From the NCBI GenBank assembly GCA_964247055.1, contig OZ176051.1, forward strand, positions 12,834,001 through 12,898,000: 64,000 bases of DNA, read 5' to 3'. This DNA is from Paragordius varius (taxonomy: Eukaryota > Nematomorpha). Of the stretch, positions 1 to 12,756 are shown piece after piece; position 1 is the stretch's first letter, and each line of letters opens with the position of its first letter. Made by a program: the position numbers and the translations under genes. The notes under the pieces are model-generated. The model was not told the origin of the DNA. It worked only from the letters and a program-made list of their open reading frames with translations, and did no database searches.

Positions 1-1855
1 TCTGTTTTTAAGTTTTTACTTATTGTCTGTATAATTTCGATTTTTACGGTATTTAAATCAATTAAATTTTAATACAGTATAAAATAAGCATTTTTAAAAG
101 TTAAAATTCCTCATTCCTAATCTGCTCAAACAAATTTAAATTCAAGGCTAATTATCCGATAATGGCTCGTTTTTAAACAAGTTTAGAATAGAACATGTGC
201 TATTTTATTTAAGCGTGTCAACAGCTGTTTAAATATCGGCAATTGCATGATTAAAGAACTGATTCTTAATCAATACCTGCACATTACAGTGCTTATGCAT
301 GGTTCTAATTGTTGCTTATCAGAATTTTTAAGTTTAGTTCAAAGAAACTTGCCTCCATGGGACGTGTCCAAAAACTTAAAACTTTCGGAGAATCCGCATT
401 TGAATTTAATAAAAATATTTGTTTTTATATATAGCTTACGATATATTTTAGTGACGTTTTCTGGAAAAAAAAGCATTTATATTTCACAAAGAATTATATT
501 AAATGTGAAAAAACTTTGCTATTTTCTTATCTGGAGCAATAGAAAACTGTTTTCAACTTTCTTTATTACATTCGTAAGTCCAAAACCAAAAGTACCATGA
601 TAAACCTAATAATTCTTTTCTAAAATTTATATATTTCATAAGATGTGTTATAATATATATTGTGCGAAGTGTTATATCATACTTTATACTGTAGGACTGG
701 GGATAAACGCAAGAAACGTAGGGCCCCAAATTTGCACAAGAGATCGGATTATTGGATAAAGGGTTTATTCTTATTTTTTATTTTTCTTTCACACGGCTAT
801 AAAAATATCTTTTTTTTAGAGCCGGTAGAAAATGGTATTGGGTACTATCAATCTTGTCACAGCCCTGGACTCTCTGCCGCAATTTATCAAACTAAAAAAA
901 TTGACCGCGGTTACGAAAACATTTTGTCATTCTATGCAGCTGAATTAGAGGTTTTAAATATGCTCCATATTTACATTAGGTTTTGAAATTAGTTCTGATT
1001 TTCGATATTTTATTTAGATTTTGACAAAAACTCCCATGAAAATATATTGGCGCAAGAGAAAAGATCTATTACGGAGAAAAGAGTGAATCAATCTATAGAA
1101 ATATCATCTTATAAAATTTATTTAATTTAGATATTTTTTATCATTATTAGCTCATCTTTTAATTAAATATAGTTTAGCTTTTTTTTGCCAATGTGATTTT
1201 TTTTGGAAAAACTGGTTTTAATATCTATTAATAAATTGATAATTTTGATATGTTGTTGTAGTCAATTATCAATCAGTAGAGAATTTATAGGAAAATTCTT
1301 TCACTCGGTGTTTATGGGTTTCTTGATTTTTACTATGACATTTTGTAGATTAAATTTCGTCTATCCAACAAATACATCGTAGTCCTCTTGCTTAACATTA
1401 TATACGTTTTCAAATATCCTCTAATTATGTGTCAAAAATAACTGATTGTTATTTTACCACAAAGCGTGTACGTTTATTTTGTTTACGATATTGTCTTAAC
1501 CTTGTCCTTCCATCTAGCCGTACCTGATAAGGAATATTAGGGATTTTATTTATCGGATTTCGGATTCTAAAAGTATATCATAAGATTTCCATAGTTTAAA
1601 ATGTGTGGTTAAATGCATTTGCTATAGGCCTTTTTATGTAGGAACTTAATTTGTTGATAATGTTTACCAGGAATGTGTACCTTAATCACTAATTTTTTTG
1701 TTATTAATCCGAAGCGAGATATATGTGTAATAAAAGTTGATGCATAATTTAATTTTGAGATTTCAATGTTAGATAGTATTTGCAGACATTTATAAAAGTT
1801 TAGAGCCTGTTTTCGAGGCTTGTTTGTATGTCGGCTTAGATTACCGTTTTCTTAA
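1..1855. other. AT-rich stretch, no supported gene
   Basis: Open frames of about 110 codons occur near 247-600 and 660-986. Their translations are dominated by Phe, Ile, Leu, Lys and Asn, with no domain, signal peptide or convincing splice context, so I treat them as chance frames in AT-rich DNA. No repeat or element end was recognised here. Confidence 0.5.
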
Positions 1856-1859
1856 CATA

Positions 1860-2800
1860 GTTAAGAGTCTTGAAAGTGTGAACCCCTACTTTTATTTCAG
1901 GCAGAATTATATCCCTACTGAAGAATTCCAGATAAATGTTGAACAATATGGGGGATACAATGCAGCCTAACGTAAACCTGTTTTCATTGGGCTCCAGGCG
2001 GTCTGGCTATGCTGGGTGCTAAGTCTTAGGAATGATTTCGCGTACATAGATTTGAATAGTTTGATTAAGTGATCGGAAACTCATTTCTTTAAAAGCATTC
2101 CAGAGAACGTCATGTTGAACGGTATTAAAGGCTTTAGAGAGGTCCACGAAGCATAGGTGTAGCTTATTTTGGAGTTTATTATTTTCCATTATCCATCTAA
2201 TGTTTGAGATCATGTTTCGGTATTCTCTTTTATCTCTGATGCCTGCCTGTGTCATTGAGACTTCCGGCTTGGTATAGGTTGCTGACGATTTTATATTAAT
2301 TTTAATCTCATGAGATTTGGTTAATTAATGGTATCATACGGTAGTTTTCACATAATTTGGGTCGCCCTTTTTATTATCCCTCACTGAAGATATTATAAGT
2401 TTTATAGGAATTTGCCGGTTGATGACTGCTAGGGCCCATTTGATTTCTTATTTTAGTATTGGTGGGTCTGTTTAATGTTCATAATGATTTTATTTGATTT
2501 TTTTGTGAACAGGTTTTGCTTTTCAAAATTGAATCTTTCTTATAGATTAAAATTTTCCATTTGGGTGACACACGGTTTTTACAATTGCTATTTGCGAGGA
2601 TAAATGTCTTAAATGAAAGAAGAATAGTTGTGGTTTAGTTTGGCAGCTTGCTTTAGCTTATTGCTGATTGTATTATAATTAGAATCTTTGTCGGATCTAA
2701 TGCTTTCTTGTAGTTTATTATTTATATTTTTGTCTGATCGATTAAGTCGAAGCTTTGTTGTGATATGGTGATTTTTTATTTATTAAACACCTATCGTACA
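1860..2800 (-). mobile_element. LINE reverse-transcriptase fragment (Jockey/CR1-like)
   Basis: The minus strand encodes a decayed piece of a non-LTR retrotransposon polyprotein. The best block (2255-2019) contains 'QAGIRDKREYRNMISNIRW' followed by 'LHLCFVDLSKAFNTVQHDVL'. These match the GFR.gRsT.D.I and FvDl.KAFD.v.H.lLW core of the endonuclease-RT families common in animals. A further downstream block near 2000-1870 reads 'LGCIVSPILFNIYLEFFSR', the (r)QGCiLSPlLFNlYle motif, but in another frame, so the element is frameshifted. Upstream blocks near 2460-2400 ('EIKWALAVINRQIP') fit the RT N-terminal region. No endonuclease domain, catalytic FADD box or clear ends are visible. It is a dead 5'- and 3'-truncated copy, related in type to the pieces at 12.3, 34.1 and 43.1 kb. 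Confidence 0.85.
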
Positions 2801-3327
2801 TATGGCGAAGACATAAAAATGTTAGTAGCTTAATGATAGTTTTAGAATGGAAAGAAGCGGTTGAATTCGAAAGGGTTCGATTGTTTGATTCCATAAAAAA
2901 GTTAATATATGGGCTCTATGGCTTTAACAGGGCCCAAGATTAAGAATCTTAAACTGCGTTAATTAATTTATCCGCCAAAAACCGACACACCTGAATATAT
3001 ATAAACCATGGCATTATTACAATCTATATAAATGTTCTATTATGTCATTGTTTTCGAAGCCAAAATATGGAACCGATGTTTTTAAATATTACTTTTTAAA
3101 TTATACATAATACAAAATAATGACATGTGAGGGACAAAAATAATGATTATGGGTGGCGAATCTGAAACGTATGTAGTCGACGTCTGCACGGTAATGTTAA
3201 TTATGTTTTCAAATATATTTCCAGTTATAATTTGCAATTGGCATATTTGAAATCAAATTAAATTTTCGTCTATGAAAATCTAAATTAGTACGATATCCCT
3301 AGATTTTTTTACAAATTGCATGCACTC

Positions 3328-3337
3328 ATTTTATATT
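3328..3337. repeat. 10-bp target-site duplication, left copy
   Basis: ATTTTATATT directly precedes the left terminus of the element at 3338 and is repeated exactly at 5298-5307. Confidence 0.75.
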
Positions 3338-5297
3338 AATGTGACCAGATAGGCTGTTTTTCGCAGTACAGTACTGGATTTTCGAATAAAAACTGCAACT
3401 GTACTGCGCCCACTACTGCTTTTTGAAATCAAAAAAATCAACTACTAATGGCTATATATTAATTACCTTTTATTTATTCGGAAAAAATTATTAAATTTGA
3501 TATAGTACCCTCTGTATAAAAGTAAACCCATAAATTGTAAAAAAATGGTTTATTTTGCGGTAAACTAAGATTGGCCTATTTTTAATTGGTTAATATTTAA
3601 TTTTCTGCTTGAAATTGCAGCCTTTCGCGCAGTAGCGAAACTCTAAATCTCGGACTCCACACCGTAAGATTCAGGCTAATGGCTCTTTCACTCAAGGCTT
3701 CCGCAAAAAGAAGTGCTTCAAATTTAAAATTAACAAAATTAATTTATGATATTTTAAAAATGTTTGATCAAGTTTAGAAATTTCATTTTTTGTTATAGTT
3801 ATCAAACGGAAAATTATATAGAAATTGTTATTTCCGTAACATATGATATAAAATGTATTATATATGGCATATAATTTCGAAATATTCTTTTTTTTGTAAA
3901 AATGAGAGTTTTAACTTTTCCATACTTATTCGGAATAGGGTTGTGCATTTGACTGCTTTTTCAAAAAAGTCCGGTCAGACCCAGTCAGACCATGGTAATG
4001 ACTTTACTTAATTAAGTATCATGCGATATTATATATTCAAAATGTGTTGGAATTACACTTGCGTTTCACTAATAATGTCATGTTTTTTTTAAAGTTTGTA
4101 TTATACATTCTTTTGATATTTATTATTTACATATATTTTCAATCGAATTTGAAGAAATTTTCTTCAAATAAATTTTGCACATGTTGGTGGTTTTCTGAAT
4201 TTTCAAATACATCACTACTGAATAATTCAAATTTTACCTAGTTTGTTTAACACTTTCCTTCATTATTAAAATATCCAATTATATAATGTTTTTCATTTTT
4301 GGTTCACATATATGAAATAAATGCATATTTTGCAAAGTGCTATATTGTTTTGGTTTTCGAAATAACTGGATATGCTCAAATACTTATGCCATAGGCATGG
4401 TTAACAATTTTTAATATTGCTAATAAGCATATTTAAATATTCATTTTTTATTTTTTAAAATATATTAAAAAAACAAAAAAATCTTACTATCTCTCTTCCG
4501 AAAAAAATTTACTAGCATTTTTTAAAAAACAGCTGTTATTTTAATGATTATGGTCAAAAAATAAATAGTCACGGACCTGGTCGTGACCCGGAACCCAACC
4601 CTAGGTGGGAGGTATAATATTCTTAATTTTTTACTAGATAATTCTCATTAGTGTCTTATTTTTTCATAAACTAATTTGATATATTTTGTTGAAGCGTACC
4701 TTAAACTATTTTGTAGCATGCTCGAAACGGTATACCTAAGATATAATAAAACCCCTTTTCTAAATATTATGATGTTGAACATTATTTTAATTCGTTTGTT
4801 TACTTGGAAATTTTGGTATAAATTTGAAATTGAACGAATATTTTAAACAAATTCTGATTGAAATATTAGCATTAGCGAATTATATATATAAAATGTCATA
4901 AATCTCAACCGTTTAAATCGTTTCCATCATGCTCAAAATAGTATGAAGTATGCTTCAAAAAAATCTTATTAAAAATAATTGAAAGTATGCATTTTTTAAA
5001 AAAAAAATTATTGGATATCATAATTTAGCATATAATTAAAATTAGTGCACAATGTCGGAATTTCACGTTTATTTTAATAGATCTGTCGATTTTAAAAAAA
5101 ATTAAAAAAGTTGGGACTTTCAGAGCCCAATCTAAAAAATTAAACCAAAAGCCCTATGATAATCCTAAGATATTCCTATCAGAATATTATATATTTCATT
5201 TGAATATTTTTTTAACTGTAATTTACCAAACAATGGTGTCAACAGGCAAGGTATGTAATTTTGTACTGCGTCAAAGTACAAAATATCTGGTCACATT
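3338..5297. mobile_element. Mutator-like non-autonomous DNA transposon with nested MITE
   Basis: The element is bounded by an inverted 14-bp terminus, AATGTGACCAGATA on the left and its exact reverse complement on the right (5284-5297). A perfect 10-bp direct repeat flanks it. A target duplication of 9-11 bp is the hallmark of Mutator-like elements. No transposase frame is visible, so it is non-autonomous. Both subterminal regions carry 'GTACTG' runs (near 3367-3412 and 5264-5280). A separate MITE is nested inside at about 3947-4604; without it the element would be about 1.3 kb. The intact target duplication and termini suggest moderate age. Assignment to Mutator rests only on duplication length. 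Confidence 0.7.
3947..4604. mobile_element. MITE, 'TAGGGTTGTGC' family, copy 1
   Basis: Its left end is TAGGGTTGTGCATTTGACTG and its right end is the inverse of TAGGGTTGGGTTCCGGGTCA. Blocks such as 'TCAAAAAAGTCCGGTCAGAC' at the left, 'GGTTCACATATATG' in the middle and 'AATAGTCACGGACCTGGTC' at the right recur in the same order at 11.2-11.9 kb. It has no coding capacity. It is inserted within the Mutator-like element and is therefore younger than it. The superfamily is undetermined because no clear target duplication is visible. Confidence 0.75.
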
Positions 5298-5307
5298 ATT
5301 TTATATT
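5298..5307. repeat. 10-bp target-site duplication, right copy
   Basis: This is an exact copy of ATTTTATATT at 3328-3337, immediately outside the right terminus of the Mutator-like element. Confidence 0.75.
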
Positions 5308-7168
5308 CACCACACGGTTTGTTTAATTATATTAAGACAATTTTTGTAAATTAATTTTTACTTTTAAAAAAATTTTACTAATTGAAAAATTCTGGTAGGG
5401 GTCACACGAGTGATGAGCATTTTATTACGATTCAAAAAGACTAGATGTTGTTTATAGGATCCTGCCTTCTCTTAAGTTTTATAAAAATATGGTGTTTTCA
5501 AAGAGCTCGCGGTTTCACGAGACAAATATTATAATGGTTTTTATGCTAATACACAACGTTTTCAAAATATTACATAACAATTCCTTGATTTCTAATTATT
5601 CATTTATTATAAAATATTTTTATTCCAAATAAAAATGCAAATTTAGAAACTAAGGCACACAATACAATGCAAATTAACAACAGCAGTAAAAAATATCTGG
5701 CGTAAATTTAATTATAAATAAAAAAGGGAAGTTTTGCATATGCAATGAATGTATTGATCAAATCAACAGACTATCAGTTTAATGTTTGTTGCAAAATAGC
5801 ATGCCAACTAAAATTAAAAACCTAAACTTAAAATAACTGAGCTGATCAACAACGTTAGCTATATTAGATTGTAATTTCTATTACAGGTGTATGTGATTAT
5901 TTTGTAAAAGTTTTTACCATACCTTGAAATATATTGGTCAATTTCATATAAAAATTATTTATTAAATCAGCAAAAACAAAATTTCCCGTAAACCTAGTCG
6001 TTCGTAATAGTGAATATTTTATGTTTTATATTATAATTTTACAACGTATGTCCTTATTAAAGGTATAAAAAATTTAGAATTTAGAATCTTTGTATGGATA
6101 TAAAATCTTTTGAAAAAACTGTTAAAAAGATATACTAAATATTCCTTTGATAATATTCCCATGGGTACAACAATCTAAAAATGTTTTTAATGCACACACT
6201 AAAATATGTAAATTTGAAATTATGTTAATTTCATTTTTTCCGACATTAGACGTTAGTTTAGTTTAGGAATATAGGTCAAAAACCTTAAAATGTCTGAAAA
6301 AGTATTGTATGTATGTCGCAAAACAAATTTTATATTTCATAATTATCTTTTCATGATAACGCTTACTTTTTATAAAAATACGCGGTGATATTATCAGAGA
6401 TTATCGTATTAATCCTCCCCGCACATCCTTTATCAATTTTATATTATATGTTGATTCGTTTATTATATAAATAACTAAATAGTTTTTGCATTTTATTGTT
6501 TTGGTTAACATGAGTAGGTTCAAATATAAATCCAAAATTTTCCTATTTTATCAGGTCCTTTTTTACCGTTTATGCCAAAAAATTTAATGATTCATAAAAT
6601 TGAACCATAGTAACGACGATTTAATTAAAACATAAAAGTTTTCTAGCGGTAAAATTTTTGAAATATTTTAAAAATTCATCTAGATTCAAATTATATCAAA
6701 AACAATTATTCGGTCTACTTCGTAAAAAAATGCATGAAACTCAACTTTTGTAACCATAGACAAAACTTCTCGAATCAAACCTAACATTTTTAATCACAAA
6801 TCAATATTCAATATAAATCAATTTTTTACTAAACACAGAACATTTACAGTACAAATTGAAATACGGATAAAATGTAAAAATATAAAGACATTTTTTCTCA
6901 AAAGACTACTATTTTTTTTTAACCATAATTCCTTTAAAAAAGATTTAATTACAATCCCAAAATACAAATTAATTGTGTTACCAATTACATCTCTATATTA
7001 TACTTTAAATACAACAATGAGTTAGGTTTAATAAATCAAGATTAAAAATTATTGTTGTCTTTTTGAAAAAAATATTTGTCTTTATATTTTCAAGTTTTGA
7101 CCGTTTTTAATTTTTACCGTATTTTTAATTAATTGCTATTTAAAATATTATTTTATTACTATATATAT
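5308..7168. other. AT-rich intergenic stretch
   Basis: No open frame above 60 codons with a plausible protein, no RNA gene and no element termini were seen. The sequence is mostly A/T homopolymer-rich DNA. Confidence 0.5.
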
Positions 7169-7406
7169 CAGGGGTGGCCAACCGATACTTTATGTGGGGC
7201 CCGAAAAAATCGGATCCATAAATTATATAAAAGAGTTCACAAAATCTAAATAAAATATATATGTCCTAAACAATTATTCTAAATCTAATTGGCAAGAACT
7301 GGAAAAAATGCTATTCCAATTTTGTGGTTAAAATCTAATAAATTTCTCATTGGTCAGATATATTAGGAATGCCGCCCGCGAAACCATTTGTGCTTAACAC
7401 CCCCTG
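7169..7406. mobile_element. hAT-type MITE
   Basis: The left end is CAGGGGTGGCCAACC; the right end is the inverse of CAGGGGGTGTTAAGCAC. Subterminal 'GGGGCCCG' and 'GCCGCCCGCG' blocks are typical of hAT-derived miniature elements. At 238 bp it has no coding capacity. The flanking 8-bp sites do not match, so it is probably old. Confidence 0.65.
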
Positions 7407-8045
7407 ATATAGCGTTTCATTTCATATATGTGTAGTTCCTTATCTAATTATTAAATAGTTATTATTATTATTACTATAGTTTCCGCAATTTTAAATCAGT
7501 CTGAACCAAATCAACATTGATCAAATTATATCATTGATAAAAAAATCCAAGATTTAAATTTCAACATTGAAAAAACAGAATTAATGTACAAATAAACTTA
7601 ATATATTGCTGAAAAGAAACAAAATCTTTTTTAAATTATTACTTACTATAATTTTTTTCCAATCATCATTTTGTATGGTTTATACAATTTTAGGGAAATT
7701 GGTTTAGTAAAATAATTCACCCCTGATATAGCGTTTCATTTCATTTATGTGTAGTTTCTTATCTAATTATTAATTGGTTATTATTATCATACTTTCCGCA
7801 TTTTTAAATCAGTCAACGCTTTTTTTATCAGAATTAACATTAGTGGAATTATGTCAATGATAAAATAATTCACGAATTAAATTTAAACATTGAAAAAACA
7901 GAAGTATTATACAAATAAACTTAAAAATTTGGAGTTTTTTGCTATAAAGTAACAAAAGCTTTTTTTAAATATTATTACTCACTCCAATTTTTTTCCAATC
8001 ATCATTTTTTGTATTGTTTATACATTTTAGGGGAATTGTTTCAGC
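7402..8045 (+). repeat. Direct tandem duplication, two units of about 319 bp
   Basis: Unit 1 (7402-7720) and unit 2 (7721-8045) both begin CCCTGATATAGCGTTTCATT, continue through 'ATGTGTAGTT(C/T)CTTATC' and end with 'CCAATCATCATTTT' and a TTTAGGG-type block. The unit starts at the right end of the neighbouring MITE, so the duplication included that boundary. Indels between the units show it is not recent. Confidence 0.75.
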
Positions 8046-10589
8046 ATATTAATTAAAATTTATTCGGTACGTCATTTTTAATATTAAAATTTGGATAGTT
8101 GTTGTTAAATTGGATATGAGCTGTAGTACAAAAAGTCAATTTTAATCAATCATTACAGTTTAAGTTTTTTTGGACGTAATATTACGGTTTGTATTTGTTC
8201 ATTGATGTAACATGTCCTTTAATTGACAATTTTGTGTTAACTTAACTTTTTAAAATTAAATGTTATTATTATTAATCCAGTTGTGGTGCCGACGCGTTTA
8301 AATGCCTGTTAAACACAAAGATTTCAAATTTTTAGCACTTTATCAAGGGAATCATTTTAAATAGGAATTTGAAATCGAATTGGTGGTAAAGCAATTATAT
8401 TGCCATCAAAAATTAAATTGAAAATTTAGGTTTTAAAGTGTGGATGGCGCTTTGATAAAAATAATTTAATTATTTGGTTGATGAGCTTCTAAAATTAATT
8501 TCGAACTATTGATTTAGTAAATAATACTAGTCGACAAATTTGCCACCACTGAAGCTTTTAAATTTTGAATAATTGCAGTGTTCCAAAACCGAATCTGAAA
8601 ATTTTGCCCCAATCAAAATTCAGAGTTACAGGTTTTTAATTTTTTAAAAATAGAGAAAATCGACAGAAAATCAAATAACACATTTATATAAAAAGTTATT
8701 AAATATCAGGAAGAGAAAAATAGTACTGGTATAAACGTTGAAATTTAGTTTTATATAAACTTTAAGAAGCATTTTATGGTTTAAACCTTCGGCTTTAGAT
8801 AGGCTATATTTATTTTACAATTGGTATTTTTAATACTTATTAGCTCTTCAGTTGATTCTTACAAAATCTTGTTATTTATACCTAATGGATATTATTTATT
8901 TTGAAATAATTGGATACGGAATAATTTAAGGTGGATGTTCAGCAGCCACTTTTATAACCAGGATCATGGATATGCTACCATAATGAACTACAATATGACC
9001 ACTCAAACTTATCTAATCTTCTTATCAGATTTAATGGTCAAATTTGCCTAATTTTTTCTGTGAAATGGTTAATTTGACATGTCGATTTCTCTGCGGGCTC
9101 TATGATCACCTCATTGTATACCTTTGCCATATCTGGCATAATTATAGGAGGGTTTAGGGGTTGTTATTTTGAGCTTGTGCCAGCCGCCCGGTTCTATCAG
9201 ACCCTACATTAGCCCTTTTATATATTTAATATTTTTGTTTTGTAATACTAGGGCTTCTAGCTTTTAATTTATTTTAATTATGTATAAAGTTTCGTATCCT
9301 CTTTTATTTTATACCTTAAATTTTAATTAATATATTCAATAAATTGAATATTTATTTATTGTGTATTGTCTTTTTCTATGTCGTGTAACAGTCTCGCCCG
9401 ATAAGACGTATGTCTCGTGCAAAAGTGATAACAAACCTTCGGCAGCGATTTTGAGCAGTTTATATTTTTAATATAAAGTTCGACGGCATCTATATAAAGT
9501 TTTATTATATGGATCTTCATTAACATTTTCTGTAGAATCTTCGTTAATAATAAAATCTTCTGTGATATCCTATACTGTGGCTGGTATATTTGGATCATTT
9601 TTGCATTTTCATTTTAAAATTATAATCAAAATCTTCCACTTGTATAGATTGGGTCGTTTTATATTCAAATGTGCACGAGGAATAATTTTTTTAATTAAAC
9701 AAAATAGGCCTCAAAGTTTTTTGTTTTTCGAGGGGTTCTACCCATTAGGCAGCAGAAAATGCAAAAAACGGGTGGTGCAAAACTTATTGAGCAGTGTAAT
9801 TAATGCATAAGATTCCTGTCCGCCCGCTCGATGTTGTTAGCCGGAAAAGACAGCGGCGTTGACTCTTACATCTATACCAGGGGTCTGAAACGCACCCATT
9901 TTAACCCTTTCCAAATAATTATCACTCAAAACTGAAATTTAGGTCAGAAACAGATTTGTAAAAAGCCTAATTTTGCACAAATTCCTTATTAATATTCTAT
10001 TTTTATGAAAGGGTCAATTAAAGATGTATCCATTTTATTATTAATTTGCTCCTGTATATTCATATTTTTGCACATAAACATGTGGGTGCCAACTTGAAAA
10101 CTGGGCGCTTTATTAATAATTTATTAGTAAAAGTTCGACGCAGAAATTAAGTTTTATAACTCACAAGTTAATCTCGTGCAAAAATTTATTAAATTTTTTT
10201 TTTACTTTATGGAATTGACGAATTAAAGTTTAATTGTCATTTTTTACAAAGGATAAACTAGCAAAATTACTATCTAAAAATAATTGAATACTTTATCTCA
10301 TTGAATCAATGCGCCCATGAGTTTTTATTATTATAAAAAATATTTTTTGACACAATTTTAGATAATAACATAAAATAAAATATTTTAAAATGGTTTAAAG
10401 ATGCTGTACATTTTTATCAGTTCAAAATATTTATTTGAAGGTTTGTTGGCTTCAAATCTGAGCATTATAAGGAAAATTCATAATCATTATAATTTGAGAC
10501 AAAATAAAATAAATTAAGACCAGATAATTAAAAATAATAAAAAAAATATTTTTTTAATGATATATAAGTTTTTTTTAATGTATAAAATA
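8046..10589. other. Intergenic stretch with degenerate material
   Basis: The DNA is mostly AT-rich. Between about 8930 and 9210, and again at 9700-9860, GC content is higher than in the surroundings and short frames look faintly coding on the minus strand, but no motif identifies them. They may be remnants of mobile elements. An isolated hAT-like terminus (CAGGGGTCTGAAACGC) begins at 9878. No gene is supported. Confidence 0.4.
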
Positions 10590-10985
10590 TAAAATTAATA
10601 AATTTTTAATAGTGAGTTTAGATAATAAATAATTTATAAAAATATTTTAATATAGTTTTTTAAAAAAAATTGCTCTTAAGTATGTTAAAGTAACACGATT
10701 ATTTGGTCTAAGTTTTGATAAAAACCCTAACTATATGATTTTAGGTTATTTGTATCTGATATAATGATAACAAATCTTAGCTTCTCAAGTTTTATCATTA
10801 CTTTTTTATCCAATTATCCTTAACTTCTCTTTTTGCCCAATTTTTTTATCTCATAATTTCAAAAACATGATTTCAAAAACTAGGTCGTCAAATAAAAATA
10901 TTTGCGGCAAATGATTCCATGGTTATATATCTCATGAAATTTTTTTGCTAAAAATTTTTTTGAACAGTATAATATAAATACTGTG
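10590..10985 (+). repeat. Dispersed repeat P, half copy
   Basis: The segment matches about 62705-63080 in order and orientation: 'TTTTAATAGTGAGTTTAG', 'AAACCCTAAC/AAACCCTCAC', 'TTATCCTTAA', 'AACTAGGTCGTCAA' against 'AATTAGGTCGTCAA', and 'GGCAAATGA'. It is a diverged single arm of the palindromic repeat at the right of the window. It has no coding capacity. Confidence 0.65.
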
Positions 10986-11225
10986 AAAATTGGGGGAGAG
11001 GGGTATAAAAAAATTTATATGCGATGCATCAGGATCTTATGGTTTTTGTTACAAGTGATTTATAAATTTGCCAGTTTCATCTTAATTGTTCCATATCAAA
11101 ATGGTAGCAACAGTGCTCGTAAAATTTTAAATTTGCCTCTTTTAAAATGGGCTAGTTCTCACATAAATGCAAAAATGCCACTGTGCGATATTAAAAATGC
11201 TATATCATCACATCAATATTATTAT

Positions 11226-11932
11226 TAGGGTTGTGCATTTGACTGCTTTTTCAAAAAAGTCCGGTCAGACCCAGTCAGATTATGGTCATGACCGTGGTCA
11301 TGACCACTTTTTACCTAAGTAAATATCATGCGAAATTGATTGTATGAATAATGTTCGAACGACACTTGCGTTTTACAAATAATGTCTTGTTTTTTCTCAA
11401 AAGTTGGTATTATTTATTTTTTTGTTATTGTTTACAAATATTTATCAATTTTAATCAAGAATTTTGTTAAATAAATTTTGCCATTTGTTTGTGGCTTTCT
11501 GAATCTTCAACAATTTTTAAAATAAAATTTTACCTAGTTTGTTTTACACTGTCTTTCATCATTGAGATATCCAATTACAAAATGTTTATTCATTTTATTG
11601 GTTCACATATATGGAATAAGTGCATATTTTGAAAAGTGATTGATTGTTTTGTTTTTCGAAATAACTGGATATGCTTACTAATGTTATAAGGATGCATGTT
11701 TAACAATTTTATATTGTTAAATATTATGCATATTTAAATATTTAATATTTATTTTTTAAAAAAATATAAAAAACAATAAAATATTACTATCTCTCTTGCA
11801 GAAAATGCAATTTTTCAAAAAACATATGTTTCTTTAAACGACCATGGTCATAAAATAAATAGTCATTGACCTGGTCATGACCCGGTCAATTGACCGGGTC
11901 ATGACTTGTTCAGCACAACCCTAGATAAAATG
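11226..11932. mobile_element. MITE, 'TAGGGTTGTGC' family, copy 2
   Basis: The perfect 11-bp inverted termini are TAGGGTTGTGC at the left and GCACAACCCTA at the right. The left 40 bases are almost identical to copy 1 (3947-4604), and the interior is collinear with it. The right subterminal region contains repeated 'GGTCATGACC'-like palindromes (TGACCTGGTCATGACCCGGT). It has no coding capacity. Confidence 0.8.
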
Positions 11933-12259
11933 CATATCTTGGTTAAAAATTTTTAATGGCAAAAGTTTGTGTAAGCGTATTTTATGGTTGGGGGCACGAT
12001 ATATAAACCTTTTAACGTATCATAAAACCACTTTTTCCGTATAATTCAATGAAGAAATTTCTATCATCTCAAATTTTGAATAAAAAATTGTTATGTTTCC
12101 AGATTTTAGCATCTTCACAATAAATAAATCTATATTTCCAAAACTATAAAATCAGCTTACACAAAATTTTCTGAAAATAAATTTTGCATATATTTTTCGA
12201 AAATAATTTTTTTGATGCTAAAATCTAGCATAGCTATCCTATGCTAGATAGCATCCCGC

Positions 12260-12756
12260 AAATAATTATAACAAAATTCGGGCATTCCATGATGTCAGCT
12301 TAAAAACGAAAATTCGACTTATCAATGCAATCGTTTTTCCAACTTTCCTCTACGGGTATGATGGTTGGACTTCAAAAAAATCGACACACGGATAATTAAC
12401 CCTTGATATGGAGAAAACTCTTGCAAATAAAATGGAAGGATAAAATAATTAACAATGCAATTTTTAATAAAATCAATCCCGACATGTCATTGCTTGGAAT
12501 GTCCATCCGCACCAAACTATCCTACTTTGGCCACATTATGAGTTCTAAATTATTGGAAAAATCCTTGATGTTGGGTAGTGATACAAGTAAAAGGGCCGAA
12601 GAAGGAAGGTGGATGGACAATATTCAACAAGTAACCCACGCAACCTTGGCAGAACTCAACCTTAAAACTAAAAACACAATTTATGGAGAGATTTCATATT
12701 TACAATATTGCAAAAAGTCGACCTCGACTGAAGCGATACACACAAACAAAATATAG
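12260..12756 (+). mobile_element. LINE 3' fragment: C-terminal tail of an endonuclease-RT polyprotein
   Basis: The blocks 'RLINAIVFPTFLYGYDGW' (about 12316-12370) and, in another frame, 'IWRKLLQIKWKDKIINNAIF' with 'TKLSYFGHIMSSKLLEKSLM' and 'LGSDTSKRAEEGRWMDNIQ' (12406-12640) match the region after the RT domain in Jockey/CR1-like elements. There the usual sequence is 'a.vfp.llYG.E.Wtl... wRrLL.I.W... kl.ffGHimR....lek..mlG...g.r.rGrp...w.dni'. At least one frameshift lies between the two blocks, and the RT core is absent. A second copy of the same region is at 34087-34409. Confidence 0.85.

Noticed and set aside
247-986. Two open frames of 108-117 codons on the plus strand
   Set aside because: They have low-complexity composition, no signal peptide or domain, no splice or promoter support, and such frames are expected by chance.
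2872-2890. GGTTCGATT word resembling a tRNA B box
   Set aside because: No matching A box, cloverleaf or acceptor stem can be drawn around it.
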